Below, in pieces: positions 7,880-15,924 of a stretch of 64,000 nucleotides of DNA. A program made the position numbers and the translations under genes. Source of the DNA: Myxococcaceae bacterium (GTDB taxonomy: Bacteria; Myxococcota; Myxococcia; Myxococcales; Myxococcaceae); assembly GCA_017881265.1 (NCBI GenBank), contig JADGRA010000077.1, positions 53,178-117,177 of the forward strand. The letters are read 5' to 3'. The notes beneath the pieces are model-generated. The model had not been told where the DNA came from, did not search any database, and saw only the letters and a list, made by a program, of their open reading frames with translations. Positions within the stretch are counted from its first letter, which is position 1. Each line of letters starts with the position of its first letter.

Positions 7880-9085
7880 ATGAAGACGACCCTGTTGGCA
7901 GCACTGCTGCTCGCCCTTCCCGTTGCAGCACAGCAGCTCTCCGGCGACAAGGTGAAGGTGGGCGTACTGACGGACATGAACGGCGTGTACTCGGCGCTGG
8001 CGGGACCCGGCAGTGTGAAGGCCGCGGAGATGGCTGCCGCGGCCTTCATGAAGAAGCACCCCGAGTACGCCGGGAAAGTGGAAGTCACCGGCGTCGACCA
8101 CCAGAACAAGCCCGACGTTGCCACCAACAAGGCGCTGGAGATGATTGAGCGCGAGGGCGTCGACGCCATCTTCGACACGCCGAACTCGGGCTGCGCCCTG
8201 GCCGTCGCCGGCGTCGTCAAAACGCGCAACGCGCTCTTCATCGACGTCGGCGCGGGCACCACCGACCTCACCAACGACCAGTGCAACGTGCACACCTACC
8301 ACTACGCCTACGACAACTACATGCTGGCCAACGGGACCGGAACGGCCGTCACCAAGCGCGGCGGCAAGACGTGGTTCATCATCTACCCGAAGTACAAGTT
8401 CGGGCAGAACCTCGACGCGCAGATGAGGAAGGCGGTGGAAACCTCCGGCGGGAAGATGGTGGCTCCGAGCGAGGCGACGCCGTTCCCGAACACCGACTTC
8501 TCGAGCTACCTGCTCAAGGCCCAGTCCCTGAAGCCCCAGGTCTTCGGCACCATGCAGGCCGGGAACGACCTGGTGAACGTGGTGAAGCAGTACAACGAGT
8601 TCGCCCTGAAGAAGGGCGGCATCGGGCTGGCCATCGGACTCCTCTTCGACACCGACGTCGACGCACTGGGGCAGGACGCCTTCTCGGGCGCCGTGGTGAC
8701 GCTACCGTGGTTCTGGAACCTGGACGCGCAGAGCAAGGCCTGGAGCGCGGACTTCGAGAAGGCCTTCGGAAAGAAGCCGTCCTGGGTGCACGGTGGCGTC
8801 TACTCGGCCGTCACCACCTACCTCGAGGCCGTCGCCCGGGCGAAGACGGACAACGCGGACAAGGTGCGCGCGGCGCTGGATGGCTACCAGTTCAGCGACT
8901 TCTTCGCGCGCAACGCCAGCATCCGGCCGCAGGACCACCGCGTCATCCTGGATGTGCTTCAGGTGGAGGTGAAGCCGAAGAGCCAGGCCAAGGAGGAGCG
9001 CGACTACTTCACCGTCATCGGCAAGACGCCGGCGGCGCAGGCCTTCACGCCGCTCTCCGAGTCGACCTGCCAGATGGGCAAGTAA
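7880..9085 (+). CDS. livK: ABC transporter periplasmic substrate-binding protein (LivK-like)
   Basis: A 401-residue periplasmic binding protein. ATG 7880 follows an AAGGAG site by six bases and opens a classic signal peptide (residues 1-18, cleavage near VAAQ). The mature protein begins Val-Lys-Val-Gly-Val-Leu-Thr-Asp-Met and continues as a type I periplasmic-binding fold of the branched-chain amino acid/amide family. The Asn-Ser-Gly segment around residues 110-114 and the Gly-Ala-Gly-Thr-Thr segment are in ligand-pocket positions of the family. Myxobacterial LivK-like proteins have diverse or unknown ligands. Genomic position inside a PHB gene block is the only hint to the substrate here. 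Confidence 0.88.
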   Translation: MKTTLLAALLLALPVAAQQLSGDKVKVGVLTDMNGVYSALAGPGSVKAAEMAAAAFMKKHPEYAGKVEVTGVDHQNKPDVATNKALEMIEREGVDAIFDTPNSGCALAVAGVVKTRNALFIDVGAGTTDLTNDQCNVHTYHYAYDNYMLANGTGTAVTKRGGKTWFIIYPKYKFGQNLDAQMRKAVETSGGKMVAPSEATPFPNTDFSSYLLKAQSLKPQVFGTMQAGNDLVNVVKQYNEFALKKGGIGLAIGLLFDTDVDALGQDAFSGAVVTLPWFWNLDAQSKAWSADFEKAFGKKPSWVHGGVYSAVTTYLEAVARAKTDNADKVRAALDGYQFSDFFARNASIRPQDHRVILDVLQVEVKPKSQAKEERDYFTVIGKTPAAQAFTPLSESTCQMGK

Positions 9086-9127
9086 GCGACTGGGCCACCG
9101 CCCGGCCGAGGGACACCAAGGAGCCGC

Positions 9128-10003
9128 ATGGGACGCTTGCTGGTCATCCAGATTTTCAACGGACTGGTCAACGGCGCCTTCTACGCCCTGCTCTCCCTCG
9201 GCCTGGCGGTCATCTTCGGGATGTTGCGCATCGTGAACTTCGCGCACGGTGCGATGTACATGCTCGGAGCCTTCACCGCCTACAGCCTGGGCGAGCGCTT
9301 CGGCCTCGGCTTCTGGCCATCGCTGTTCATCGCCCCGGTGCTGCTCGGCCTCTTCGGGGTCCTCATCGAGCGCACCATGCTGCGCCGACTCTACAACCTG
9401 GCGCCGGCCTACAACCTGCTGCTCACCTTCGGCCTGACGCTGGTCATCCAGGACGGGGTCCGGCTCTTCTACGGCATCAGCGGCGCCCCCTACTCCGGCC
9501 CGCCCCAGCTCGCCGGCGTCACCAACCTGGGCTTCGTCGTGTTTCCCACCTACCGCCTCTTCGTCATCGCCGTCTCACTGGCGGTGTGCGGGCTCACCTT
9601 CTACCTCATCGACAGGACCCGCCTCGGCGCGGTGGTACGGGCCTGCACGGAAAACCCAACCGTCACGCGCAGCTTCGGCGTGGACGTCTCCCTGTGGGTG
9701 ACGGCCGTCTTCGGCTTCGGCACGGCCCTAGCCGGGCTTGCCGGCGTGCTGGCCGCACCCATCTACAGCGTCGACCCGCTGATGGGCTCGGAGCTCATCA
9801 TCACCACCTTCGCGGTGGTCGTCATCGGCGGCATGGGCAGCATCCTCGGGTCCATCGTCACTGGCTTTCTGGTGGGCGTCCTGGTGGCCATCGGTTCGGC
9901 GCTCTACCCACCCATCGCCAACACCCTCGTCTTCATCCTGATGGCGGGGGTGCTGCTGGTGCGCCCGACGGGACTCTTCGGCCTCCCGGAGGGCGGGCGA
10001 TGA
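9128..10003 (+). CDS. livH: LIV-type ABC transporter permease
   Basis: A 291-residue inner-membrane permease with about eight hydrophobic segments. It has the LivH hallmark near the N-terminus (FNGLVNGAFYALLSLGLAVIFG and INFAHG-like VNFAHGAMYM) and the conserved EAA-like stretch in the last third (VVIGGMGSILGSIVTG). ATG 9128 is preceded by AAGGAG. The stop overlaps the start of livM in an ATGA arrangement, indicating translational coupling. Confidence 0.93.
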   Translation: MGRLLVIQIFNGLVNGAFYALLSLGLAVIFGMLRIVNFAHGAMYMLGAFTAYSLGERFGLGFWPSLFIAPVLLGLFGVLIERTMLRRLYNLAPAYNLLLTFGLTLVIQDGVRLFYGISGAPYSGPPQLAGVTNLGFVVFPTYRLFVIAVSLAVCGLTFYLIDRTRLGAVVRACTENPTVTRSFGVDVSLWVTAVFGFGTALAGLAGVLAAPIYSVDPLMGSELIITTFAVVVIGGMGSILGSIVTGFLVGVLVAIGSALYPPIANTLVFILMAGVLLVRPTGLFGLPEGGR

Positions 10004-10971
10004 GCGGGCGGAACTGGATCCTCGTCGGAGCGAGTGCCTTCCTGGTGCTCGTCGGGCTGCCCTTCGTCATCTACCCGGTGGTGGCCCTCGACATCCTCTG
10101 CCTGGGCCTGTTCGCGCTCGCCTTCGACCTGGTGTTCGGCCAGGTCGGGCTCCTCTCCTTCGGACACGCCGCCTTCTGGGGCACCAGCGCCTATGTCACC
10201 GGGTGGCTCCTCCTGCATGCGGGCGCCTCCGTGCCGCTGGCCATGCTCGGCGGCACAGCATCGGCCTTCCTCATCGCCATTCCCATAGGCTTTCTGTCCA
10301 TCCGCAGCGTGGGCATCTACTTCTCGATGATTACGCTCGCCTTCGGGCAGATGATCGACTTCATCGCCAAGCAGTGGGAGGACGTGACGGGGGGAGAAAG
10401 CGGGATGCCCAACATCCCCCGGCCATCTCTGTTCGGCCTGGACTTCTCCAACTCGCTGCACGTCTACTGGTTCGGCCTGGTGGTGGCGACGTGTGGCGCC
10501 CTGGTGGCCTTCCGCACCATCCACTCTCCCTTCGGCGCGGCGCTCCGCGCCATCCGCGACAACGACATCCGGGCGCAGAGCGTCGGGTACGCCACCTGGG
10601 CCCACAAGGTGCTCGCGTTTCTGCTGTCCGCAGCCCTCTCCGGCCTGGCCGGGGCGCTCTTCGTCGTCGCGCACGGCGTCGTCTCACTCGACGTTCTGTC
10701 CTGGACGACCAGCGGGCAGGTGGTGATGACGACGCTCCTGGGCGGCACCGGCACCTTCCTCGGCCCGCTGGTGGGCAGCGCCATCACCGTCCTGTTGCGC
10801 GACGCGCTCTCGCGGTCCACCGCCGCCACCGGCCTGGTGACCGGCCTCGTCTTCGTGGTGACGGTGCTCTTCTTCCGGCGCGGGGTGGTGGGAAGCCTGT
10901 TGGCCCTGTGGGCACAGCGACAGGCCGCGCGCCCCGCAGCCGTCGCGCCGGGGCCTCCCGCCGCCTCCTAG
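10000..10971 (+). CDS. livM: LIV-type ABC transporter permease
   Basis: A 323-residue permease partner of LivH. ATG 10000 overlaps the livH TGA by four bases; the frame is open far upstream, but that part is antisense-style shadow over livK and livH. Conserved LivM features are visible: SFGHAAFWG near residue 45, a Gly-Gly-Glu-Ser-Gly-Met segment, Arg-Asn-Asp-like IRDNDIRAQS, and LLGGTGTFLGPLVGS in the EAA region. The C-terminus is Ala/Pro-rich and probably cytoplasmic. Its TAG stop shares a CTAG tetranucleotide with the stop of the convergent PHA synthase gene. Confidence 0.93.
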   Translation: MSGRNWILVGASAFLVLVGLPFVIYPVVALDILCLGLFALAFDLVFGQVGLLSFGHAAFWGTSAYVTGWLLLHAGASVPLAMLGGTASAFLIAIPIGFLSIRSVGIYFSMITLAFGQMIDFIAKQWEDVTGGESGMPNIPRPSLFGLDFSNSLHVYWFGLVVATCGALVAFRTIHSPFGAALRAIRDNDIRAQSVGYATWAHKVLAFLLSAALSGLAGALFVVAHGVVSLDVLSWTTSGQVVMTTLLGGTGTFLGPLVGSAITVLLRDALSRSTAATGLVTGLVFVVTVLFFRRGVVGSLLALWAQRQAARPAAVAPGPPAAS

Positions 10972-12698
10972 TGCTCGAGGATGTAGGCACCCGGGGCGTC
11001 CATCAGCGGCGGGTGGCCGCTGCTGCCCATCGGCGGGGGCGGGCCGAGGGCCCCGGCTCGGGGCGACATCCACCGCGCCCACTCCTCCCACCAGCTCTCG
11101 TTGCGGCGGCTGGCACCGGCGCGCCACAGCTCGGGGTCCGCCTCCAGCCGGTCATTCACCCAGTAGACGGCATTCTTGTGGGGCGGGTTGACGATGCCGG
11201 CGATGTGCCCGGAGCTTGAGAGGAGGAAGCGCACCTTGCCGGCCAACAGCCGGGTGGTCTTGAAGGAGGATTTCCACGGAGTGATGTGGTCGTCGACGGC
11301 GGCGAGGATGAAGGCATCCTGGCGGATGGTGGAGGGGCGAAGGTGCTGTCCACCCACCACCATCTCGTCCTTGGCGAGCCGGTTCTCGAGGTAGCAGGCC
11401 CGCAAGTAGTCGAGGTGCATCCGCGCCGGCATGCGCGTGCCATCGCCATTCCAGGCGAGCAGGTCAAAGGGCTGCAGCGGCTCTCCCATGAGCCAGCGGC
11501 TGGCCACGTAGCTGAAGACCAGGTCGCTCGCCCGCAGCAGGCTGAAGGTGCTGCCCATCTCCTCGGCGGTGAGGTACCCGCGGGCGGCGATGCGGCGGCC
11601 GATGCGGGCGATGGTCTTCTCGTCGGTGAGGGCCCCCAACATTCCCGGCTCGCTAAAGTCCACCAGCGTGTTGAGCAGCGTCACACTGTTGACCCAGTCC
11701 TCCCGCGTCTCGTTCAGGTAGGCGAGAAACATGGTGGCCAGCGTGCCGCCGAGGCACAGCGCCGCCACGTTCACCTTGGGCGCGCCAGTAATTTCCCGGA
11801 TGACCCGGGTGGCCGCCACCGGCCCGTCCAACAGGTAGTCGTCGAGGGACACGTCCTGCATGGACGCATCCGGGTTCCGGTAGCTGATGGCGAACGTGGT
11901 GTGGCCGTGCTTCACCGCCCACTCCGCGAAGCTGCGGCCTGGGGCGAGGTCCATGATGTAGTACTTGTTAATCCACGGCGGGCTGAACAGCAGCGGGACC
12001 CGGTACGTCTCCGGGGTCTGGGGCCCGTACTGGATGAGCTCCATGAGGTGGTTGCGGAAGACCACCTTCCCCGGCGTGGCGGCGAGATTCTTGCCGACTT
12101 GAAAGGCAGACCCGTCCACTTGCTTCGGCCAGCCACCCCGCGTGCGGACGTCCTCGAGGAAGCTCAGGAAGCCCCGCACCACGCTGAGCCCGCCCGTCTC
12201 GAAGGCCCGCTTGAGCGCCGCGGGGTTGGTCCACAGGAAGTTGCTGGGCGACAGGACGTCCACCACCAGCTGGCTCATGAAGCGCGCCTTGCCGGCCTGG
12301 GTGGGCGACATTGCGGCCGCGTCGATGAGTTCCTGGGCCAGGCGCTCCCGCAGCAGGTGTTCCTGGAGCAGGTGGTAGAAGAAAGCATTCTCCTCCCAGG
12401 CCCTGTCCGAGAAGCGCCGGTCCTTGGTGGGCGGGGGAAGGGGGCCGGTTAAAGGGGCGCCCGCCATGCGCGCCGCGCTGGCGACGAGCGAACTCACCTC
12501 CCCCAGAAGGAAGCGGCCCACCGCGGCCCCGGACCCGAGGGGACGGCGCACCACCCCGGCCGCCTCGGCCAGCAGCGACCGGCTGAGGCCCGTCGCGTCC
12601 AGCTGGTCGACGAAGTTGAAGGCCCGGCCGAAGGCACGCTTGAGGCGGCCCCGCGTCGGCGCTTTCTGTCCAGCGAGTCTCGGGATGGACAAATCCAT
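10968..12698 (-). CDS. phaC: Class I-like poly(3-hydroxyalkanoate) synthase
   Basis: A 576-residue PHA polymerase that joins 3-hydroxyacyl-CoA units on the granule surface. ATG 12698 has GAGGAG just upstream and lies nine bases after the transferase stop. The alpha/beta-hydrolase core shows Cys315 in ALCLGG, Asp469/Asp470 before HITPW, and His498 in SSGHIAGIVNPP, the Cys-Asp-His triad of PhaC. Conserved PWINKYYIMDL and SYRNPDASM segments are also present. The lipase-like box normally begins with Gly; here the position is Ala313. Length and domain order match class I synthases, which need no PhaE or PhaR subunit. It forms an operon with the CoA transferase upstream. Confidence 0.93.
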   Translation of the reverse strand: MDLSIPRLAGQKAPTRGRLKRAFGRAFNFVDQLDATGLSRSLLAEAAGVVRRPLGSGAAVGRFLLGEVSSLVASAARMAGAPLTGPLPPPTKDRRFSDRAWEENAFFYHLLQEHLLRERLAQELIDAAAMSPTQAGKARFMSQLVVDVLSPSNFLWTNPAALKRAFETGGLSVVRGFLSFLEDVRTRGGWPKQVDGSAFQVGKNLAATPGKVVFRNHLMELIQYGPQTPETYRVPLLFSPPWINKYYIMDLAPGRSFAEWAVKHGHTTFAISYRNPDASMQDVSLDDYLLDGPVAATRVIREITGAPKVNVAALCLGGTLATMFLAYLNETREDWVNSVTLLNTLVDFSEPGMLGALTDEKTIARIGRRIAARGYLTAEEMGSTFSLLRASDLVFSYVASRWLMGEPLQPFDLLAWNGDGTRMPARMHLDYLRACYLENRLAKDEMVVGGQHLRPSTIRQDAFILAAVDDHITPWKSSFKTTRLLAGKVRFLLSSSGHIAGIVNPPHKNAVYWVNDRLEADPELWRAGASRRNESWWEEWARWMSPRAGALGPPPPMGSSGHPPLMDAPGAYILEH

Positions 12699-12706
12699 GT
12701 CACTCC

Positions 12707-14671
12707 TCAGTGCTGGTTGGCCTTCTTCGCGGCCAGGGGGGCCGAGGCGAGCGCACGGAACGCCTCCCGGCTGGAGGTGAAAAGCTGCGGCGACACGTGG
12801 TGGCTGGCCAGCGAGTGGCCCAGGGTGAGCCTCAGGAAGGCGCTGCTCGTGTAGCGCGTCACCCTGGAATAGAAGCGCTCCGTCAGGTGCTCCACCATCT
12901 CGGCGTAGGGGTCGAGCAGCTGTGGGGCAATGGTGCAGCCGTCGTAGTTGACGACGGCCGGGACGCGGCGGCCGAGCGGGGCACAGCGCTCCTCGACGGT
13001 GTGCGCGATGGCGTCCAACTGCGACTGGTTGCGGACGGACAGGCCGGCAAAGTTGATGAAGAGGACGCCGGCCTGGGCATCGAAGAGGATGCGCTCCTCG
13101 AGGGGTCTCGACTCGAGCGAGTGCCGCAGCCCCATGGCCTCTGGCAGGAACAGCCGCGCGTCCATGGTACCCACGTGCTTGGCCCGCAAGGGAACGAAGT
13201 CCATGTTAGCGAGGATGTCGTCCATCCCGATGCCCGGGGCCACTTCGGTGAGCTCGAGCCCGTCCGGGGTGAGGCGGAAGACGCACCGCTCAGTGACGTA
13301 GAGCGCCTCGTGGTTGGCCTTCAAGCAGTGGGCGCCCGAGAAGCTGACCTGCTCCACGGACTGGATGAACTTGCGGACCTTGCCCTCCCGGAGGATGCGC
13401 AGCTTGCCTGCGGAGACGTCCACCTCGAGGCCGCCACAGGTGAAGGTGCCGACGAAGACCACCTTGCGAGCGTTCTGGCTGATGTTGATGAAGCCGCCGC
13501 AGCCGGCAAAGGTGCTGCCGAAGCGGCTGACGTTGACGTTGCCCACGGCGTCGGCCTGGGCCATCCCCAGGCAGGCCAGGTCGAGCCCTCCGCCGTCGTA
13601 GAAGTCGAATTGCTGGTTCTGGTCGATGAGCGCCTCGGTGTTCATCGCCGCGCCGAAGTCGAGGCCGGACGCCGGCAGCCCGCCGATGACGCCGGGCTCG
13701 GCGGTGAGGGTGAGAAGGGCCAAGAGGCTCTCCTCCTGTGCGACGGAGGCCACGCCCTCGGGCATGCCGATGCCCAGGTTGATGATGCTGCCGGGAAGCA
13801 GTTCCAGCGCCGCACGCCGGCACACCACCTTGCGCTCATCCAGCGGCGCGGGGGGAAGCGCTTCCAGCACGCCACGCGTCTCGCCCGAGTACACCGGGCT
13901 GTACTGGGTGGCGTAGGTTTGCCAATGGTACTCGGGCCGGGCCACCGCCACGCAGTCGACCAGGGCGCCGGGAATCTTCACGGCGCGCGGCGAGAGCGAC
14001 CCGGCCTGCGCCACTCGCTCCACCTGGACGATGACCAGGCCGCCGCTGTTCTTCGCCGCCATGGCCATGGCCAGGTTGTCCAGCGTCAGGGACTCGCGTT
14101 CCATGGTGACGTTGCCGGCCGTGTCGGCCGTCGTCCCGCGGAGAAACGCCACGTGGATGGGGAATGCGCGGTACAGCAGCCACTCCTCTCCGTGCAGCTC
14201 GAGCAGCTCCACCAGCTCCTCGCGCGTCACGCTGTTGACCTTGCCGCCGCCCAGCCGTGGGTCGACGAAGGTGCCCAGCCCCACCCGGGACAGGGTCCCC
14301 GGCTTGTGCGCGGCGATGTCGCGGTACAGCTGGGAAATGCAGCCTTGCGGCAGGTTGTAGGCTTCGATGTCTCCGGCCAGCGCCAGGGCGCCCAGCTTCG
14401 GGACGAGGCCCCAGTGTCCCCCCACCGCGCGCCGGATGAGTCCGGGAAGCGCCACCCGGTTGAGGCCGCGCGTCTTGCCGTCGCCCTGGCCGGCGGCGAA
14501 TACTAGGGTCAGGTTTCTTGGCGCGCCGGTCGTCTCGAAGGCGCGGGCCAGGCCGTCCAGAAGCGCATCGGGTGTGCCGTTTCCGACAAAGCCCGAGGTG
14601 GCCACGGTGTCGCCGGCGTGCACCAGGGCGACCGCCTCCTCGACGCTGGTCACCTTGTTGACGCTCAGCAT
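12707..14671 (-). CDS. Acyl-CoA:acetate/3-ketoacid CoA transferase (propionate CoA-transferase type)
   Basis: A 654-residue fused alpha-beta CoA transferase. ATG 14671 is preceded by GGGAG and starts the conserved Lys-Val-Thr-Ser-Val-Glu-Glu-Ala segment. The catalytic glutamate should be in TAEPGVIGG, and the downstream FDFYDGGGLDLACLGMAQ and NVNVSRFG segments match propionate CoA-transferases and YdiF-like enzymes. The catalytic part ends near residue 520. A further 130 or so residues form an extra C-terminal domain that is longer than classic Pct. Role inferred from context: activating acetoacetate or short-chain acids to CoA esters, linking PHB breakdown or imported acids to PhaC, which is the next gene in the operon. 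Confidence 0.85.
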   Translation of the reverse strand: MLSVNKVTSVEEAVALVHAGDTVATSGFVGNGTPDALLDGLARAFETTGAPRNLTLVFAAGQGDGKTRGLNRVALPGLIRRAVGGHWGLVPKLGALALAGDIEAYNLPQGCISQLYRDIAAHKPGTLSRVGLGTFVDPRLGGGKVNSVTREELVELLELHGEEWLLYRAFPIHVAFLRGTTADTAGNVTMERESLTLDNLAMAMAAKNSGGLVIVQVERVAQAGSLSPRAVKIPGALVDCVAVARPEYHWQTYATQYSPVYSGETRGVLEALPPAPLDERKVVCRRAALELLPGSIINLGIGMPEGVASVAQEESLLALLTLTAEPGVIGGLPASGLDFGAAMNTEALIDQNQQFDFYDGGGLDLACLGMAQADAVGNVNVSRFGSTFAGCGGFINISQNARKVVFVGTFTCGGLEVDVSAGKLRILREGKVRKFIQSVEQVSFSGAHCLKANHEALYVTERCVFRLTPDGLELTEVAPGIGMDDILANMDFVPLRAKHVGTMDARLFLPEAMGLRHSLESRPLEERILFDAQAGVLFINFAGLSVRNQSQLDAIAHTVEERCAPLGRRVPAVVNYDGCTIAPQLLDPYAEMVEHLTERFYSRVTRYTSSAFLRLTLGHSLASHHVSPQLFTSSREAFRALASAPLAAKKANQH

Positions 14672-14747
14672 GGCCGAGCTCCCGGGGGGACTACGGAAAA
14701 CGTCCCCGGGGACTAAAGAGTCCACGCGGGGCTGCGTCAAGCAGCCA

Positions 14748-14757
14748 GCACTGCAAC
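14748..14757. promoter_or_regulatory. Possible PhaR half-site upstream of CoA transferase-phaC
   Basis: GCACTGCAAC is identical to ten bases of the candidate PhaR operator at 15213-15230 and lies 77 bases upstream of the transferase start. Only the right part of the motif is conserved, so this is a weaker candidate than the other two. Confidence 0.35.
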
Positions 14758-14772
14758 CCGCGCCGAGCAGAG

Positions 14773-14798
14773 GAGGCCCGGGGGTTCCCCCGGACCTC
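14773..14798 (-). terminator. Strong GC hairpin between phasin and CoA transferase
   Basis: A long inverted repeat (GAGGcCCGGGGG against CCCCCGGaCCTC with one mismatch) lies downstream of the phasin stop and upstream of the transferase start. No U-tract follows, so it may be a Rho-independent-like attenuator or an mRNA stabiliser that sets the phasin transcript apart. Confidence 0.5.
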
Positions 14799-14831
14799 TC
14801 CTACTCGCGCAGGAGTTGATGCCGAGAGAGG

Positions 14832-15128
14832 TTAGACCTTCTCCGGCGCGAGGATGGCCGCCGCACGGCGGGTCGCGTCGAGGAAGAGCTTGCGCCACTC
14901 GGCACTGGCCTTCTCGGCGAGCGCCATCGACTCCTTGGCGATGCGGCCGGCCTCTTCGAAGCCAGTGACGGCCTGGGCCAGCGTCTTGCTCTCCAGCTTG
15001 GCCAGCTCGGTCAGGCCCGACTCCACGCGGGTCACCTGCTCCGCCACCATCTTGTTCCACTCACCTGCCTTGTTCCACTCACCTGCCGCTTGCTGCACCT
15101 GCGAAGTCATCTTGCTTGTCTCTGCCAT
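14832..15128 (-). CDS. phaP: Phasin-like PHA granule protein
   Basis: A 98-residue, Ala/Lys/Glu-rich, entirely helical amphipathic protein without a signal sequence, beginning at ATG 15128 after a GAGGAG site. Composition, size and position between phaC and phaR identify it as a phasin, which coats PHA granules and limits their fusion. An in-frame perfect 18-bp duplication encodes GEWNKA-GEWNK near residues 16-26. The promoter region upstream holds a TGC-rich motif and a TTGACA box, consistent with PhaR repression. Sequence similarity among phasins is weak, so the call rests largely on context. Confidence 0.75.
   Translation of the reverse strand: MAETSKMTSQVQQAAGEWNKAGEWNKMVAEQVTRVESGLTELAKLESKTLAQAVTGFEEAGRIAKESMALAEKASAEWRKLFLDATRRAAAILAPEKV
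15052..15087. repeat. Perfect 2 x 18-bp tandem repeat inside phasin gene
   Basis: The unit TTGTTCCACTCACCTGCC occurs twice without mismatch (15052-15069 and 15070-15087). On the coding strand it inserts six residues (GEWNKA) into the phasin N-terminal helix. The absence of any divergence suggests a recent slippage duplication. Confidence 0.9.
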
Positions 15129-15179
15129 GGTCGTTTCTCCTCATCCTGCGCTCGACGCGCTCATCGCGCCTGCCCAAAG

Positions 15180-15207
15180 AAACTAACCCCGCCCTCCCCA
15201 CTGTCAA
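15180..15207 (-). promoter_or_regulatory. Candidate phasin promoter
   Basis: On the minus strand, TTGACA (plus-strand 15202-15207) is followed after 16 bases by TAGTTT (15180-15185), about 55 bases upstream of the phasin start. The TGC-rich motif abuts it on the upstream side, a suitable place for a repressor. Confidence 0.45.
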
Positions 15208-15212
15208 GCGAA

Positions 15213-15230
15213 AAATGCTGCACTGCAACA
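15213..15230. promoter_or_regulatory. Candidate PhaR operator upstream of phasin
   Basis: AAATGCTGCACTGCAACA contains a TGC(N)GCA-type near-palindrome resembling the TGC-rich sites bound by PhaR in Paracoccus and Cupriavidus. It lies between the end of phaR and the phasin gene, just upstream of the candidate -35 box, and shares AAATGCTGCA with the phaR-phaZ intergenic region. Confidence 0.55.
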
Positions 15231-15239
15231 AAAGACCAG

Positions 15240-15743
15240 TCATCGACGGCGTTTACGCACCGTCTTCTTCAGCGCGTCCACCTCGCGCCGGAGGGCCTCC
15301 ACCTCACGTGACACCGAGGCCGCTGGCGCCGCGACCGGCGGGTGGCCACGCTCGGCGCCGAGGAATCCGGCGAAAGTGTCCGCCGGGGCGAAGGCAGCGG
15401 CGAAGGGATTGAAGGCGCCGACTGCGCCCACCCCGGCCCGGGCCTGCAGGTACAGCTCGAGCGCCCGGGTAACGTAGCGTCCGAGGAAGTCCGCCAGCGC
15501 GTCGTCCCCCATCCGAATCAGCTGGTGCAGCAGGGGAACCGGGAGCAGCCGGGCGGCATTGGTGTCCTCCATGATGACCTGGGTGAGGGTCTGCTGGGTG
15601 AGGTCCGCCCCCGACTTGGCGTCCACCACGCGGACCTCCGCACCCTCGCGCACCTTCTCCGCCACCTCTCCCAGCGTGACGTAGCGGCTGGCGTCGGCGT
15701 CGTAGAGGCGCCGGTTCCCGTACTTCTTGATGACCACGGCCAT
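15240..15743 (-). CDS. phaR: PHA accumulation regulator (PhaR-type DNA-binding protein)
   Basis: A 167-residue regulator starting at ATG 15743. The N-terminal domain (residues about 4-65) carries the signature IKKYGNRRLYD and the TSRYVTL-like segment of the PHB/PHA accumulation regulator DNA-binding family, followed by QTLTQVIMEDT. The family binds both DNA and PHA granules; when granules are present it leaves the phasin promoter. The C-terminal part is Ala/Pro-rich with a final basic coiled-coil-like helix (about residues 145-167). It sits between phasin and the divergent depolymerase, with TGC-rich motifs on both sides that suggest autoregulation. Confidence 0.92.
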   Translation of the reverse strand: MAVVIKKYGNRRLYDADASRYVTLGEVAEKVREGAEVRVVDAKSGADLTQQTLTQVIMEDTNAARLLPVPLLHQLIRMGDDALADFLGRYVTRALELYLQARAGVGAVGAFNPFAAAFAPADTFAGFLGAERGHPPVAAPAASVSREVEALRREVDALKKTVRKRRR

Positions 15744-15830
15744 GGCGAGCCTCCTCCGGTGCCTGCGCGGGCGTCCTTGGGGCTTCCTCTATACCACCCC
15801 AGTAGGCGCGCTTCAGGGGCGCCCTGTCGT

Positions 15831-15850
15831 GAAATGCTGCAAGTGCGAGA
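15831..15850. promoter_or_regulatory. Candidate PhaR operator between phaR and phaZ
   Basis: The sequence GAAATGCTGCAAGTGCGAGA shares the core AAATGCTGCA with the site upstream of phasin. It lies in the 181-bp divergent region, 87 bases from the phaR start and 75 bases from the depolymerase start, so it could control both genes. Confidence 0.5.
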
Positions 15851-15924
15851 TATTCCTCGGCGCCGCAGCACGGCGCCGGGAATTGTTCCCCACCCCCGCC
15901 AGGGTTGGTTAAGTTGGCGCCACC

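Noticed and set aside
8281..9999. Open frame continuing upstream of livM
   Set aside because: It is the out-of-frame shadow of livK and livH. livM itself starts at 10000 with ATGA overlap.
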